Positions 25,256 through 33,827 of a stretch of 38,049 bases of DNA are shown one piece after another. Position 1 is the first letter of the stretch. Each line of letters begins with the position of its first letter. The notes under the pieces were generated by a model that searched no databases, was not told the origin of the DNA, and saw nothing but the letters and a program-made list of their open reading frames with translations. This DNA is from Heyndrickxia acidiproducens DSM 23148. GTDB taxonomy: Bacteria > Bacillota > Bacilli > Bacillales > Bacillaceae_C. The stretch is from the NCBI RefSeq assembly GCF_000374345.1, contig NZ_KB894010.1, forward strand, positions 1-38,049. Reading direction: 5' to 3'. Made by a program: the position numbers and the translations under genes.

Positions 25256-25375
25256 TAAAAATGCCTCCTAATGTGTTCACACAAAAAATTGTTTATCCTT
25301 GCTCAAGTGATTTCAGGCGGTCAGTTCTAAAACTTTATCCTTCCTTACCATACCGAACAAAAATAATTCACCTAT

Positions 25376-25404
25376 ATAATAGCAGATTTCGTTTCCGTAG
25401 TCAA
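25376..25404 (-). promoter_or_regulatory. Promoter of the cold shock gene
   Basis: TTGACT (25399-25404) and TATTAT (25376-25381) stand 17 nt apart on the minus strand, a strong SigA promoter. Transcription would start near 25369, giving a leader of about 114 nt. Confidence 0.75.
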
Positions 25405-25464
25405 ACCGTTTTCAAAATTATTTTTCGGGATTTTATGTACAAAGCTTTGTCAATGAAACAGTAA

Positions 25465-25489
25465 AGGATGCCTGTTATCAAGGCACCCT
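25465..25489 (-). terminator. Probable terminator of the His-rich gene
   Basis: A 9-bp stem with one mismatch (25465-25473 with 25481-25489, 7-nt loop) stands just behind the stop codon; only three T residues follow on the minus strand. Confidence 0.5.
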
Positions 25490-25496
25490 CTTTGTC

Positions 25497-25733
25497 TTAT
25501 TCCTCCCGGTATCCGTACCCCGGATACATTCCGTGTCCGCCATACTGACCGTAATGGCCGTGGTGGTATGGATGTTGCGGATAATAATGCTGATGCCCAT
25601 GATGATGATGGTGGTATCCGTAATGGTGGCCGTACGGATAGCCGGAATGGTGGTGATGATGATGGTATCCGCCGCTATATGGCTTATAACCGCCCGGATA
25701 GCCGCCGCCGTACATTTGTCTTGAATCTGCCAA
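25497..25733 (-). CDS. His/Tyr/Gly-rich low-complexity small protein
   Basis: The 78-residue protein is almost wholly His, Tyr, Gly and Pro, with runs of five or six His and repeated GYxx or HYG units, and no hydrophobic segment. Such composition suits a spore coat or crust protein that becomes Tyr cross-linked, or a metal (Ni, Zn, Cu) buffer, but neither is shown. The TTG at 25733 has AAAGGAG 8 nt upstream; the GTG at 25742 overlaps that site. The reading frame is real rather than a chance repeat, since a ribosome site, stop and terminator-like hairpin frame it. It lies between csp and the LD-carboxypeptidase genes, on the same strand but apart. Confidence 0.75.
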   Translation of the reverse strand: MADSRQMYGGGYPGGYKPYSGGYHHHHHHSGYPYGHHYGYHHHHHGHQHYYPQHPYHHGHYGQYGGHGMYPGYGYREE

Positions 25734-25845
25734 CGTATTCACTCCTTTGCACAGGTCTATCCATACGATATGGCAAATACAAAAATATGTTTGTACGAGA
25801 GCCTATTACGGGAAAGGTATTCAGCTGATCCGGGTTTAAACGCGT

Positions 25846-26784
25846 TCAACCGGTCCGGGCAACCGCTTCTTCAAACGAAACTAATTTCCGGCCTGTATCC
25901 ATTTTCACTTGAACACCGAGCGGCAGTGCGATATTCGGTGTACTATGCCCGCTTTGGATATTGGCAATCACCGGTTTATCCAGCGAACCGAAAAACAACC
26001 GCAGCACTTCTTCCACCGTAAAACTTTTTTCATCCCCGCAAGGCCCGCAGTCCGTCCAGCTGCCAAGCACAATCCCGGCCGCATCCTCAAATTTCCCGGC
26101 CAGTTTGAGCTGGGTCAGCATTCTGTCCACTGCGTACGGTTCTTCATGAATCTCTTCTAAAAAAAGGATTTTCCCTTTTGTATCCAGTTCATATGGGGTT
26201 CCCATTAATGTTGCAATCAACGAGAGATTGCCGCCAACCAATTCTCCTGACGCCGTTCCTTCTGTCAAGATTTCGATTTCATCCGGCGGAAATAATCCAA
26301 AAGGCGGATGATAGAGCGCTTCTTTTAAAACGAGACGTAAGAGCGATTGAACAGAGACCGGATCTTCTTGCAGAAATTCAACTGCTGCCATTGCGCCATG
26401 GATCGTTGCAAGGCCGCATTTTTGATTCAGGGCGCAGTGGATTGCGGTAATATCGCTGTAACCGATGAATAACTTCGGGTGCTTACGGATATTTTGATAA
26501 TCCAGAAGCGGCAAAATTTGCGGCGACCCATATCCGCCGCGCATGCACAGGATCGCATCAACGCTATCGTCTGTAAACATGCGATTCATATCCGCGGCGC
26601 GCTCGAGTGCAGTACCTGCCAAGTATCCCCCGTATGACAAATTACAGGTCTGTCCGCATTTGACTTTGAATCCGAGTGCTTGCAATTGTTCAACCGCTGC
26701 TATAGCGCGGTCCGCCGTTACAGGGCTGGCGGGGGCCACCAAACCGATTGTGTCCCCCGGATGTAACGCTTTTCCTCTTAACAT
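25846..26784 (-). CDS. Muramoyltetrapeptide LD-carboxypeptidase (peptidase S66, YkfA/LdcA-like)
   Basis: S66 enzymes remove the terminal D-alanine from the L-lysine or diaminopimelate of tetrapeptide muropeptides during cell wall recycling. Some relatives (MccF) instead cleave microcin C-type compounds. The 312-residue protein shows the catalytic Ser110 in FIGYSDITA, a Glu at 210-211 in FLEEIHEEPY, and His280 in QSGHSTPN, all as expected. There is no signal peptide, so it is cytosolic. AAGGAGGG lies 6-7 nt before ATG 26784. It is only 12 nt behind dacC, so the two wall-peptide hydrolases form an operon, which supports the recycling role. Confidence 0.9.
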   Translation of the reverse strand: MLRGKALHPGDTIGLVAPASPVTADRAIAAVEQLQALGFKVKCGQTCNLSYGGYLAGTALERAADMNRMFTDDSVDAILCMRGGYGSPQILPLLDYQNIRKHPKLFIGYSDITAIHCALNQKCGLATIHGAMAAVEFLQEDPVSVQSLLRLVLKEALYHPPFGLFPPDEIEILTEGTASGELVGGNLSLIATLMGTPYELDTKGKILFLEEIHEEPYAVDRMLTQLKLAGKFEDAAGIVLGSWTDCGPCGDEKSFTVEEVLRLFFGSLDKPVIANIQSGHSTPNIALPLGVQVKMDTGRKLVSFEEAVARTG

Positions 26785-26796
26785 CTGACGCCCTCC

Positions 26797-28272
26797 TTAT
26801 TGTTCTCTCAGCATGGACACGATTTGATCTTCCACGTCTTTAGCCTGTTCTTCATCCAGGATCTGATTGATGAGAATTGAAAATATAAGAGTGCCGCTGC
26901 TTTTTGTATGAACATAACCTGAAAGTGAACTGACGCTCGTAATTGAGCCGGTTTTTGCAAAAACATGGCCGCTTGCAGGGGTATTGACCAGCCGTTCCCG
27001 GAGTGTTCCGCCTTTCATCCGTGCTTTTTCGCCTGCAACCGGCAAAGCGTCCAGATAGGCCTGAAACCAGTCCTTCCGCTGCACGTTGTATAACAGTTTT
27101 GTGATCTCATTGGCAGGAATCAAATCGACATGGGAGACACCGGAACCATCCCTGATCAGCATTTGATCCGGATCAGCACCCAATACAGCCGTTTTCTCTT
27201 TTACAATATGGAGCCCTTTTTCCCAACTCCCCTCCCGTGTTTGCACTTTTCCAATTTCTTTTACAAGCATTTCGGCAATCGTATTATTGCTCAGTTTCAT
27301 AAACGGGACCAAAAGCCTGAACAATGGCTGCGATTCATGTGTGAGGATGGGTTCGGCCTGTTTCGGTACTGCTCCCCGTTTTAAACCTCCTTCTATGGTA
27401 ATGCCTTTTTCCGTTAGGGACTTTTTGAATAATGAAAGTGCATACAAGGACGGATCCCAAACCGCTTTCCAATGCCGGACATTTGCTGTATCGGCGGTAA
27501 TGGTGCCGGATGCCGCAAAATGGTTGGTACCGTGTACCCTGTTGATTATGATGTCATCATCGTGCTGCTCCCCGTTTTGAACCGTTACGATCTGATTGTC
27601 CACCGTCACATAACCGGTATCCGGAGTCACACGGAGGGCGGCTTTTTTTCCAATTTGGTCAGCCGGAGATACATCGATGATCACGGTGCCTGCATCGAAA
27701 TCTGTATTGGGGGATGCCGTCAATGCAGATATTTGTGCACCATAATATTTATCTTCATCGCTCCATGGCAGATCCAGCGAATAGCGGACATTGTCATAAC
27801 GGGAATCGTCAGCAACCAGATCGCCGCTAATGCGTGAAATGCCCTGTTTTTTTAACTGTCCCGCCCACTGATCAAAATTCGTTTTTAAGAGTGATGGGTC
27901 ACCGCCCCCCTGTATATATAAATTGCCTTCCAGCCTGTGATTTCGTACCGGCCCGCTGTGGAAAACTTTTGTGCGGAAGCGGTAATCTTTCCCGAGTACC
28001 TCCAACGCAGCGGCTGCTGTCAACAGTTTCATATTGGAGGCCGGGCGCAGGCGTATATGCCCATTCGATTCATAAAGAATTTCACCGGTTCGGGCCGAAC
28101 GAACGCTGATACCGGCTATCGCCCCCCGCAACGGTTCAGCCTGAAGCAGCGGCTGCATTTTTCTTGCCAATGTCTCTCCCCCCGTGGAGGCATCTGCATG
28201 AGTGGATATGTATTTGCTTGAAGGGATGCATAGCAAAACCATGGACAAAATCACAACCATTCTGAGTTTCAT
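26797..28272 (-). CDS. dacC: D-alanyl-D-alanine carboxypeptidase/endopeptidase DacC (PBP4-like, S13)
   Basis: This is a low-molecular-weight class C penicillin-binding protein, exported and acting on peptidoglycan cross-bridges. The 491-residue length equals B. subtilis DacC (PBP4a), and the sequence follows it throughout. A signal peptide covers about residues 1-28 (basic start, hydrophobic core, STHADA). The active-site motifs are SNMK at 79-82, SNN in MKLSNNT, and KTG in AKTGS, with the long inserted domains of the S13 family between the first two. ATG 28272 is about 12 nt from AAAGGA, a long spacing; the frame is open to 28359 but no better start is seen. It leads the LD-carboxypeptidase gene. 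Confidence 0.92.
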   Translation of the reverse strand: MKLRMVVILSMVLLCIPSSKYISTHADASTGGETLARKMQPLLQAEPLRGAIAGISVRSARTGEILYESNGHIRLRPASNMKLLTAAAALEVLGKDYRFRTKVFHSGPVRNHRLEGNLYIQGGGDPSLLKTNFDQWAGQLKKQGISRISGDLVADDSRYDNVRYSLDLPWSDEDKYYGAQISALTASPNTDFDAGTVIIDVSPADQIGKKAALRVTPDTGYVTVDNQIVTVQNGEQHDDDIIINRVHGTNHFAASGTITADTANVRHWKAVWDPSLYALSLFKKSLTEKGITIEGGLKRGAVPKQAEPILTHESQPLFRLLVPFMKLSNNTIAEMLVKEIGKVQTREGSWEKGLHIVKEKTAVLGADPDQMLIRDGSGVSHVDLIPANEITKLLYNVQRKDWFQAYLDALPVAGEKARMKGGTLRERLVNTPASGHVFAKTGSITSVSSLSGYVHTKSSGTLIFSILINQILDEEQAKDVEDQIVSMLREQ

Positions 28273-28362
28273 AATAGAAATATTCCTTTCCCCTCCTATG
28301 TTCCACTTACTCTCATCATATTCCTGCTTATCATCACACTTTCCAAAAAATATATGCAAAGC

Positions 28363-28512
28363 AAGAAAAGCGGAGGGCGCTTAATTATCGGCGTACGGAT
28401 TTCGTAGTCTTTGACTGAGATATAGGAAACACGGTGAGCCAATAAGGCGAATCGATGTTGACTTATCGCAGGGAGAAGACGTAGAAATCCGCTAGCCGAT
28501 AGCGCCCGCAGC
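28363..28512. repeat. Palindromic Bacillaceae interspersed repeat, full copy
   Basis: The element opens AAGAAAAGCGGAGG and folds as a long imperfect hairpin: 28370-28409 pairs with 28478-28509, sharing GCGG...GGGCGC, ATCGGC and CGGATTTC with their complements. Between the arms is a 70-nt core with further short pairings (for example ATAAG with CTTAT). No reading frame of note is present. It stands between dacC and the sbcC terminator. I recognise the opening motif as one common between genes in Bacillus and relatives, probably a non-autonomous repeat; its exact name I cannot give. Confidence 0.7.
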
Positions 28513-28518
28513 TGGATC

Positions 28519-28558
28519 AAGAAAAGCGGAGGCGACTGTTCATCGGCGTACGGATTTC
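28519..28558. repeat. Truncated direct copy of the palindromic repeat
   Basis: Starting at 28519, AAGAAAAGCGGAGG and then TCGGCGTACGGATTTC repeat the first 40 nt of the element at 28363 with a few changes. The core and second arm are missing. The copy begins within 10 nt of the end of the full copy. Confidence 0.75.
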
Positions 28559-28608
28559 ACGGACCGCGGATCAGGAAAAACGGGGGCACCCGGCCTTTTG
28601 CGGCATAC

Positions 28609-28640
28609 AAAAAGCGCAGTGCTTTGCATCTGCGCTTTTT
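28609..28640 (-). terminator. Terminator of sbcDC
   Basis: A perfect 11-bp stem (28609-28619 with 28630-28640, 10-nt loop) carries a T run at its end. It lies 9 nt behind the sbcC stop. The A/T-flanked arms could also stop transcription from the other side. Confidence 0.88.
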
Positions 28641-28648
28641 GCCAATGA

Positions 28649-31600
28649 TTAATTTAAAAAACGAAAGGCTGTATAGCTGCCGTGCTGGCTTGAGATAACT
28701 TCGAGCCTGGCATCCATCCGCTCGTTCAGCTCCGGGACATGGGAGATAATGCCGACGAGCCTTCCGCCTGACTGGATATCCATCAGCGTCTCAACCGCCT
28801 GGTCAAGCGATTCCGGGTCGAGCGTACCAAATCCTTCATCGATGAACATCGTCTCGAGAGAAACCCCGCCTGCATACTGCTGGACAATATCGGCCAGCCC
28901 GAGCGCTAAGGCAAGTGCCGCTTTAAAACTTTCGCCGCCCGACAAAGTTTTGACATGCCTTTCCTGTCCGGTGTACGCATCAAAAATCATCAGTTCAAGC
29001 CCGCTTTGGACATTGCCTTTTGAACGGTCCGGCTTTCGCTTTAGCTGATAACGGCCGCCTGTCATTTTTCTCAACCGCAAATTCGCCGCCCCAAGAATAT
29101 CTTCGAGAAACGAAGCCAGGACAAAACGTTCAAAGGTGATACGGTACCCGTTCCGGCCTCTTGCAATATCGGCTAAATGGCCGATCAGCTTATACTGCTC
29201 TTCTTTATCTTTGATGGTCAGATTCATGTCGTGGACACGTGCTTTAATCTCGATATTTTTGCGCAGCAGAACAGCCAGCTCCGTCTGCTGCCCTGAAAGA
29301 TCTGAAAGCTGCTGCTCGAGTTCCTGAACACGGTATGCTAAACGAGCTGCATCAGGTTTTTTTATATCCCTTAACCGCTTTTCCATTTCCAAATAGCGGT
29401 CGGAAACAGAACGGTAATCCTCCCGAAAGGCTTGAACGGTTTGTTCGAGGCCTGTAATTGCGCTGTCATCACGTTTGGCCTTAAGATACTGCCCCACCTC
29501 TTTAAATCCTTGTTCAGCAAGCATTCCGGAGAATTTCTCTTGTTCTTCATGCAGTAAAGCTTCCGCACTGTCGGCATTAGCTTGCAGCTGTTTCAGTGCA
29601 GCCTGTGAAGCCGAAACTTTTTCCATTGCCTGTTCTTTCTCTTTTCTTGCATTTTCCAGGCTTTGTTGCAAACGCTGCTTTTGCTGCTTTAAGCCCTGTA
29701 ATTTTTCTTCAAATTCATTTTTTGTCCGGATCGTTTCCGGCAGGCTTTCGAGTGCCAATTGATAGGCAGTATTCTTTTCAATATAATCATGTTCGGCTTT
29801 GCGTTCTCTTTGCTGGAGCAGTTCGATCGCTTCCCTGTATTTTCTCTTCTTTTCCTCAAGCTGTTCGATTTCTTTTTCTATTTGTTCCAGCTGTTTTGCG
29901 ATTTTCCGCAGTTTCCTTAAAAGCACTGCATTTTTTTCAATTTCATTACTGCAATCTTCTTGATAGTATTGCAAATTTTCCGGATTAAAATCCTTCTGTT
30001 CCAGTTTTATCTCCTGCTGTAAGTTCTCCAAAGCGCGCTTGAACGCCCCATCCTCCGCTTTTTTCCGGAGCCGGTCCGTTTCAGCTTCCTGCTTGGCCCG
30101 TTCTTTTCGTTCCAATTCCGCTTTTGCAGCTTGTAAATCTTTTTCAGTCGGGATTTCGCCGTGCATGGCAGCTGCTTTGGGATGATGAACGGAGCCGCAG
30201 ACCGGGCATGGTTCACCTTCCGCCAATGATTGTGCCAGTACGGCCGCCTGCCCCTGCTGCCATTTTTCCTGTAAAAATGAATATGTTTGTTTTGCATCTT
30301 TCCAGACGGAAAATGCGGAATTAAATAAGCGCTCGGATTCTGCCAATTTATGCGCCGCATTTTCGGACTGTTTGCGTGCAAGGGAAAGCTTTTCATATGT
30401 TTTGCTTCTCTCTTTCAGGGCATCCAGTTTCCGCTCGGTTTCAACCACCCGGATACCAGCCTGGCCGCTCTGTTTTTGGATTTCTTTCAATTTTATTTGG
30501 CGCTGTTCCAGCCGGTTAAGCTCTTCCTGCCTGGCATTTATCTCTGTACGGTATCCGAGGTACTGCGCCTGCAGTTTGGCGGCTTCCGTTTTTTGCACGT
30601 CAAGCGTTTCAACCTGCCCGGTTAAGTTGGTCAGCGTCGTGATCGTTTCCTGGATTTTAAGGCGAAGCGGCTCTTTTTCCTGTTCTGCCCGGTAAGCCTG
30701 CCCGGCAGCGGACAATGCTGCAGCCGCGCGATCTGCCGCGGCCTTGGCCAGAGCAGCTTTTTGCAAATGTGCCTGCATTTCTTTCCCGGCACGGCGGCAC
30801 AGCGCTTCCTGCGGTTCAATTGCCCGGGCTTTCCTGGCAAGTTCTATTTCTTTTTGAATCGCTTCGATTTCCGCTTTTTTTGTATCTAAAGCCCGTTTTT
30901 GCTGTTGCAGTTTTTCTTTTTCGGTAAACTGCTGCAGCAGGGCCTCCGCCTCATCCCACTCTTTCTTTGCACGGTCGCGGGCTTCTTTTTTGCTGCTGTA
31001 GCGGTTTTTCATTTGCGACAGGAACTCTTCCATTTGTGAAATCAGTTCATCCAGCATCGGCAGGACTACTGTATCATTGGGCGTTTCTTCCTCCAGCGCA
31101 GCAGCCAGTTCAGGATGATCCATAACAGCCAGGCTGTGGAGTGCCCGGGTGCGTTCGATTTGGATCGATTCGACGTCTTGCTTTAGGTCTTGCGCTTTGT
31201 CTTTCAGCTTGTCTTCAATCTTTTTATACAGCTCGGTGTGGAATAAACGCTGCAGAATGGCTTCTTTATCTTTGCTGTCGGATGTGAGAAGTTTACGGAA
31301 TTCGCCCTGTGGAATCATGAGGATCTGCCGGAACTGATTGACATCCAATTGCAGCAGTTCTTTTATTTTTTCATCCGTATCGCGTACATTGGAAGCGAGC
31401 AGCTGCTTTCTTCCGCCGTCATCAAAGACATACAGTTCAGCCTTGGCATTGACCGTCGTATACCCTTCTCCGCGCGACTTCTTCTTTTCCTGCTGCGGTG
31501 CGCGCCAAATATAATAATGCTGATTGCGCAGGGAAAACTCAAGTGCAACTTCCGTCTGCGTGCCGCTTTTAGCGAACTGGCTTCTTAGTTCTACCCCGCT

Positions 31601-31783
31601 CCTGTCCTCGCCGCTTGCTTTTCCGTAAATGGCAAAACAAATGCCATCAAAAATGGTTGTTTTTCCCGCTCCCGTTTTTCCGGAGATGACAAACATTGTC
31701 CGGTTTCCCAGCTGTGTAAAATCAATCGTTTCCGTGCCCGCATACGGACCAAATGCCTGCATCGTTAAGATCAGTGGCCTCAT
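28649..31783 (-). CDS. sbcC: Exonuclease SbcC, SMC-like ATPase subunit
   Basis: SbcC with SbcD forms the bacterial Mre11-Rad50-type complex that cuts DNA hairpins, palindromes and protein-blocked ends. The 1044-residue protein has Walker A GKTGAGKTT at 35-43, then a long coiled coil (about 180-520), the zinc hook CPVC at 526-529, a returning coiled coil (about 540-870), and a C-terminal head. That head holds the ABC signature LSGGESFKAAL and Walker B MFIDEGFGTLD. It is full length. ATG 31783 follows the sbcD stop by one nucleotide, so translation is coupled. Confidence 0.96.
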   Translation of the reverse strand: MRPLILTMQAFGPYAGTETIDFTQLGNRTMFVISGKTGAGKTTIFDGICFAIYGKASGEDRSGVELRSQFAKSGTQTEVALEFSLRNQHYYIWRAPQQEKKKSRGEGYTTVNAKAELYVFDDGGRKQLLASNVRDTDEKIKELLQLDVNQFRQILMIPQGEFRKLLTSDSKDKEAILQRLFHTELYKKIEDKLKDKAQDLKQDVESIQIERTRALHSLAVMDHPELAAALEEETPNDTVVLPMLDELISQMEEFLSQMKNRYSSKKEARDRAKKEWDEAEALLQQFTEKEKLQQQKRALDTKKAEIEAIQKEIELARKARAIEPQEALCRRAGKEMQAHLQKAALAKAAADRAAAALSAAGQAYRAEQEKEPLRLKIQETITTLTNLTGQVETLDVQKTEAAKLQAQYLGYRTEINARQEELNRLEQRQIKLKEIQKQSGQAGIRVVETERKLDALKERSKTYEKLSLARKQSENAAHKLAESERLFNSAFSVWKDAKQTYSFLQEKWQQGQAAVLAQSLAEGEPCPVCGSVHHPKAAAMHGEIPTEKDLQAAKAELERKERAKQEAETDRLRKKAEDGAFKRALENLQQEIKLEQKDFNPENLQYYQEDCSNEIEKNAVLLRKLRKIAKQLEQIEKEIEQLEEKKRKYREAIELLQQRERKAEHDYIEKNTAYQLALESLPETIRTKNEFEEKLQGLKQQKQRLQQSLENARKEKEQAMEKVSASQAALKQLQANADSAEALLHEEQEKFSGMLAEQGFKEVGQYLKAKRDDSAITGLEQTVQAFREDYRSVSDRYLEMEKRLRDIKKPDAARLAYRVQELEQQLSDLSGQQTELAVLLRKNIEIKARVHDMNLTIKDKEEQYKLIGHLADIARGRNGYRITFERFVLASFLEDILGAANLRLRKMTGGRYQLKRKPDRSKGNVQSGLELMIFDAYTGQERHVKTLSGGESFKAALALALGLADIVQQYAGGVSLETMFIDEGFGTLDPESLDQAVETLMDIQSGGRLVGIISHVPELNERMDARLEVISSQHGSYTAFRFLN

Positions 31784-31784
31784 C

Positions 31785-32924
31785 TTACATTTGCCCCCTT
31801 TTTACTTCATCAATGAGGGACGCCATTTGCATTTCTTTTTCTTTTGTAAACGGCAGTGACGTCATTTTTTGATAAAATGCTTTAAACATGTCCAATTCAT
31901 TTTTTTCCTGCTGCTGTATGGCTTGAAAATACTGCCTCTCCTTTAAATCCTGCTGTTCGCGCTTCTTTTCGAGATGAAGCACGTTCGGATATACTTGGCG
32001 AAGTTTGTTCATCGGATCAATCATCGCGCCTTCATCCAGTAATGTCACTTTTAAATAGTCGTCCACCTTCTGTCTGCCGTAAAAAGCCGGGTCAAGCAGT
32101 TCATCCAAATACCCTTCAATCTCACGCAAATCTTTTTGAGGCTGTAGTGAGCGGGTTTCAATCTCCACCCGGCCTTTTTCATCAATATCGACGATCGATA
32201 TGCTTTTATTTTGCTTTGCTTCCGAAAATGAATATTTTAAGAGTGATCCCGCATAGCGGATGCGTTCATCTTTTATCGCATCCGGGCTGTGCAGGTGGCC
32301 GAGTGCGGTATAGGAAAACGGCGCAAAGCATTCTTTTGAAACACAACCGGAACCCCCTACCGACAATGTTCGTTCCGAGTCGGTTGTTTTACCGCCAAGC
32401 ACGAAGGCATGCCCGATCAGCACATTGGGTTCATTCGGATCGATGGTTTCTTCAATTTTTCCGACTATCGCTTTCATTGCTGCTTCATGGGAATGGATGG
32501 ACGAATCATCAAGCAGCGCTCTGGCCGTCCCGGGCTCCATATAAGGGATTAAATAAAAGTTTACGCCGTTTAAGCGGACCAGTGAAATGTTTCCGTCCAA
32601 CTTTCCTTCCATATAAAACCCGCTCTTTTTGTACCAGGATGAACCGAATGACAAGCGTTCTGCGCTGTCATGGTTGCCGGAAATCGCCAACACCGGCGTC
32701 TCGCATTCAACATTAATCCGATATAAAACATCGTTAAGGAGCTCTACCGCTTCTGTAGGCGGAACAGAGCGGTCATATAAATCACCGGCAATCACAACCG
32801 CATCCGGTTTTTCTGCTTCAACCAGGCGGACAAGCTGATCCAACACATTCCTTTGCTCATCCGTCATATAAATGCCGTGCACCAATTTTCCGAGGTGCCA
32901 GTCGGCTGTATGTATAAATTTCAT
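31785..32924 (-). CDS. sbcD: Exonuclease SbcD, Mre11-like nuclease subunit
   Basis: SbcD is the Mn-dependent nuclease subunit of the SbcCD complex. The 379-residue protein has the calcineurin-like phosphoesterase motifs: D8 and H10 in TADWH, GDLYD at 47-51, GNHD at 83-86, IGHAF, and GHLH near residue 210. A C-terminal region of about 130 residues carries the SbcC-binding part. GGGG lies about 7 nt before ATG 32924. It is the first gene of the sbcDC operon behind an extended -10 promoter. Confidence 0.95.
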   Translation of the reverse strand: MKFIHTADWHLGKLVHGIYMTDEQRNVLDQLVRLVEAEKPDAVVIAGDLYDRSVPPTEAVELLNDVLYRINVECETPVLAISGNHDSAERLSFGSSWYKKSGFYMEGKLDGNISLVRLNGVNFYLIPYMEPGTARALLDDSSIHSHEAAMKAIVGKIEETIDPNEPNVLIGHAFVLGGKTTDSERTLSVGGSGCVSKECFAPFSYTALGHLHSPDAIKDERIRYAGSLLKYSFSEAKQNKSISIVDIDEKGRVEIETRSLQPQKDLREIEGYLDELLDPAFYGRQKVDDYLKVTLLDEGAMIDPMNKLRQVYPNVLHLEKKREQQDLKERQYFQAIQQQEKNELDMFKAFYQKMTSLPFTKEKEMQMASLIDEVKRGQM

Positions 32925-32957
32925 AGCAAAACCCCGCTTTTCTTTCCTTTTTCTATT

Positions 32958-32966
32958 ATTATATCA
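32958..32966 (-). promoter_or_regulatory. Extended -10 promoter of sbcDC
   Basis: TGATATAAT on the minus strand combines TGn with a perfect TATAAT. No convincing -35 is found. The start would be near 32950, about 26 nt ahead of sbcD. Confidence 0.5.
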
Positions 32967-33109
32967 AATCCTGCCATTTAAGGGCGGCTGTGTTTTTGGG
33001 TCCCTATCGCATTAAAACCTGATTCTTTCGTGTTTCCCTAAATATTTTTTTACAAATAGGTAGTATCCCTGCCCCTATATAGTATAAAATGCTTGTGGGG
33101 GTGAAACGA

Positions 33110-33694
33110 ATGTACCATCTTGGCTATTATGTTACACATATCATTTTGCTTTTGCTGGGAGGCAGATTAAAAACCGAAAACAAAGAGAAAATTCCTGCTT
33201 CTCCATTCGTTGTCGTGTGTACCCACCGGTCATGGCTGGACATCCTTTATTTGGGTTTTGCCGTCTGGCCGGTACAAATCCATTACATGGCAAAACAAGA
33301 ATTATTTTCCAAAAAATGGTTGAGTTGGCTGATGACCAAATTAAATGCCTTCCCTGTAAACCGTGAAAATCCGGGGCCAAGCGCTATAAAAATTCCTTTG
33401 AAACTATTAAGAAAAGGAAAGGTTGTCGGAATTTTCCCATCCGGAACCAGGACGGCCGAACATGTATCCTTAAAACGGGGAGCTGTCACCATAGCCCTGA
33501 AAGCAAATGTGCCGCTTTTACCGGCCATTTATGACGGGCCCACAACATTCAAAGACGTATTGAAAAGAAAACCAAAACGCGTCCGCTTTGGAAACCCGAT
33601 CATTTTGAAAACCGGAAAAAAAGCGACAAAAGAAGAGATTGAAAAAACCATTCTTCAGCTGCAGGAGACGTTCGACCGGCTGGAAAAAATGTAA
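33110..33694 (+). CDS. 1-acyl-sn-glycerol-3-phosphate acyltransferase-like protein (PlsC family)
   Basis: PlsC enzymes add the second acyl chain in phosphatidic acid synthesis at the membrane. The 194-residue protein has an N-terminal hydrophobic stretch (about 4-18), the catalytic HX4D as THRSWLD (His39, Asp44) and motif III as FPSGTRT at 109-115. The usual forms are NHxxxxD and FPEGTRS, so the conserved Glu is replaced by Ser and the Asn by Thr. It could still be an acyltransferase, perhaps with another acceptor. ATG 33110 is preferred to 33089, since GGGGGTGA lies 6 nt ahead. A strong terminator follows. It is a single-gene unit divergent from sbcDC. Confidence 0.85.
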   Translation: MYHLGYYVTHIILLLLGGRLKTENKEKIPASPFVVVCTHRSWLDILYLGFAVWPVQIHYMAKQELFSKKWLSWLMTKLNAFPVNRENPGPSAIKIPLKLLRKGKVVGIFPSGTRTAEHVSLKRGAVTIALKANVPLLPAIYDGPTTFKDVLKRKPKRVRFGNPIILKTGKKATKEEIEKTILQLQETFDRLEKM

Positions 33695-33696
33695 TC

Positions 33697-33738
33697 AAAA
33701 ACCTTTCCGCACCATTTTTACGCGCGGAAAGGTTTTTT
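33697..33738 (+). terminator. Terminator of the PlsC-like gene
   Basis: A 14-bp stem (33697-33710 with 33724-33737, 13-nt loop) ends in six T residues on the plus strand, directly behind the stop. Confidence 0.9.
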
Positions 33739-33761
33739 ACAGTATTTTTTTGTTTTTCAGC

Positions 33762-33789
33762 TTGTGAAGCGCTTCTTTTTTTATATAAT
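33762..33789 (+). promoter_or_regulatory. Promoter of yneK
   Basis: TTGTGA (33762-33767) and a perfect TATAAT (33784-33789) are separated by 16 nt. The start would be near 33796, about 32 nt before the ATG. Confidence 0.6.
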
Positions 33790-33827
33790 AGCTGTATAAA
33801 GAATCTTACTTTTTTGGGGGGAGCGGC

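Noticed and set aside
25540..25700. Apparent tandem repeats rich in CAT/ATG triplets
   Set aside because: They arise from His and Tyr codon runs in the low-complexity protein; there is no regular unit or spacer, so this is neither a CRISPR array nor a satellite.
32042..32716. Plus-strand open frame of 224 codons
   Set aside because: Shadow of sbcD, whose phosphoesterase motifs settle the coding strand.
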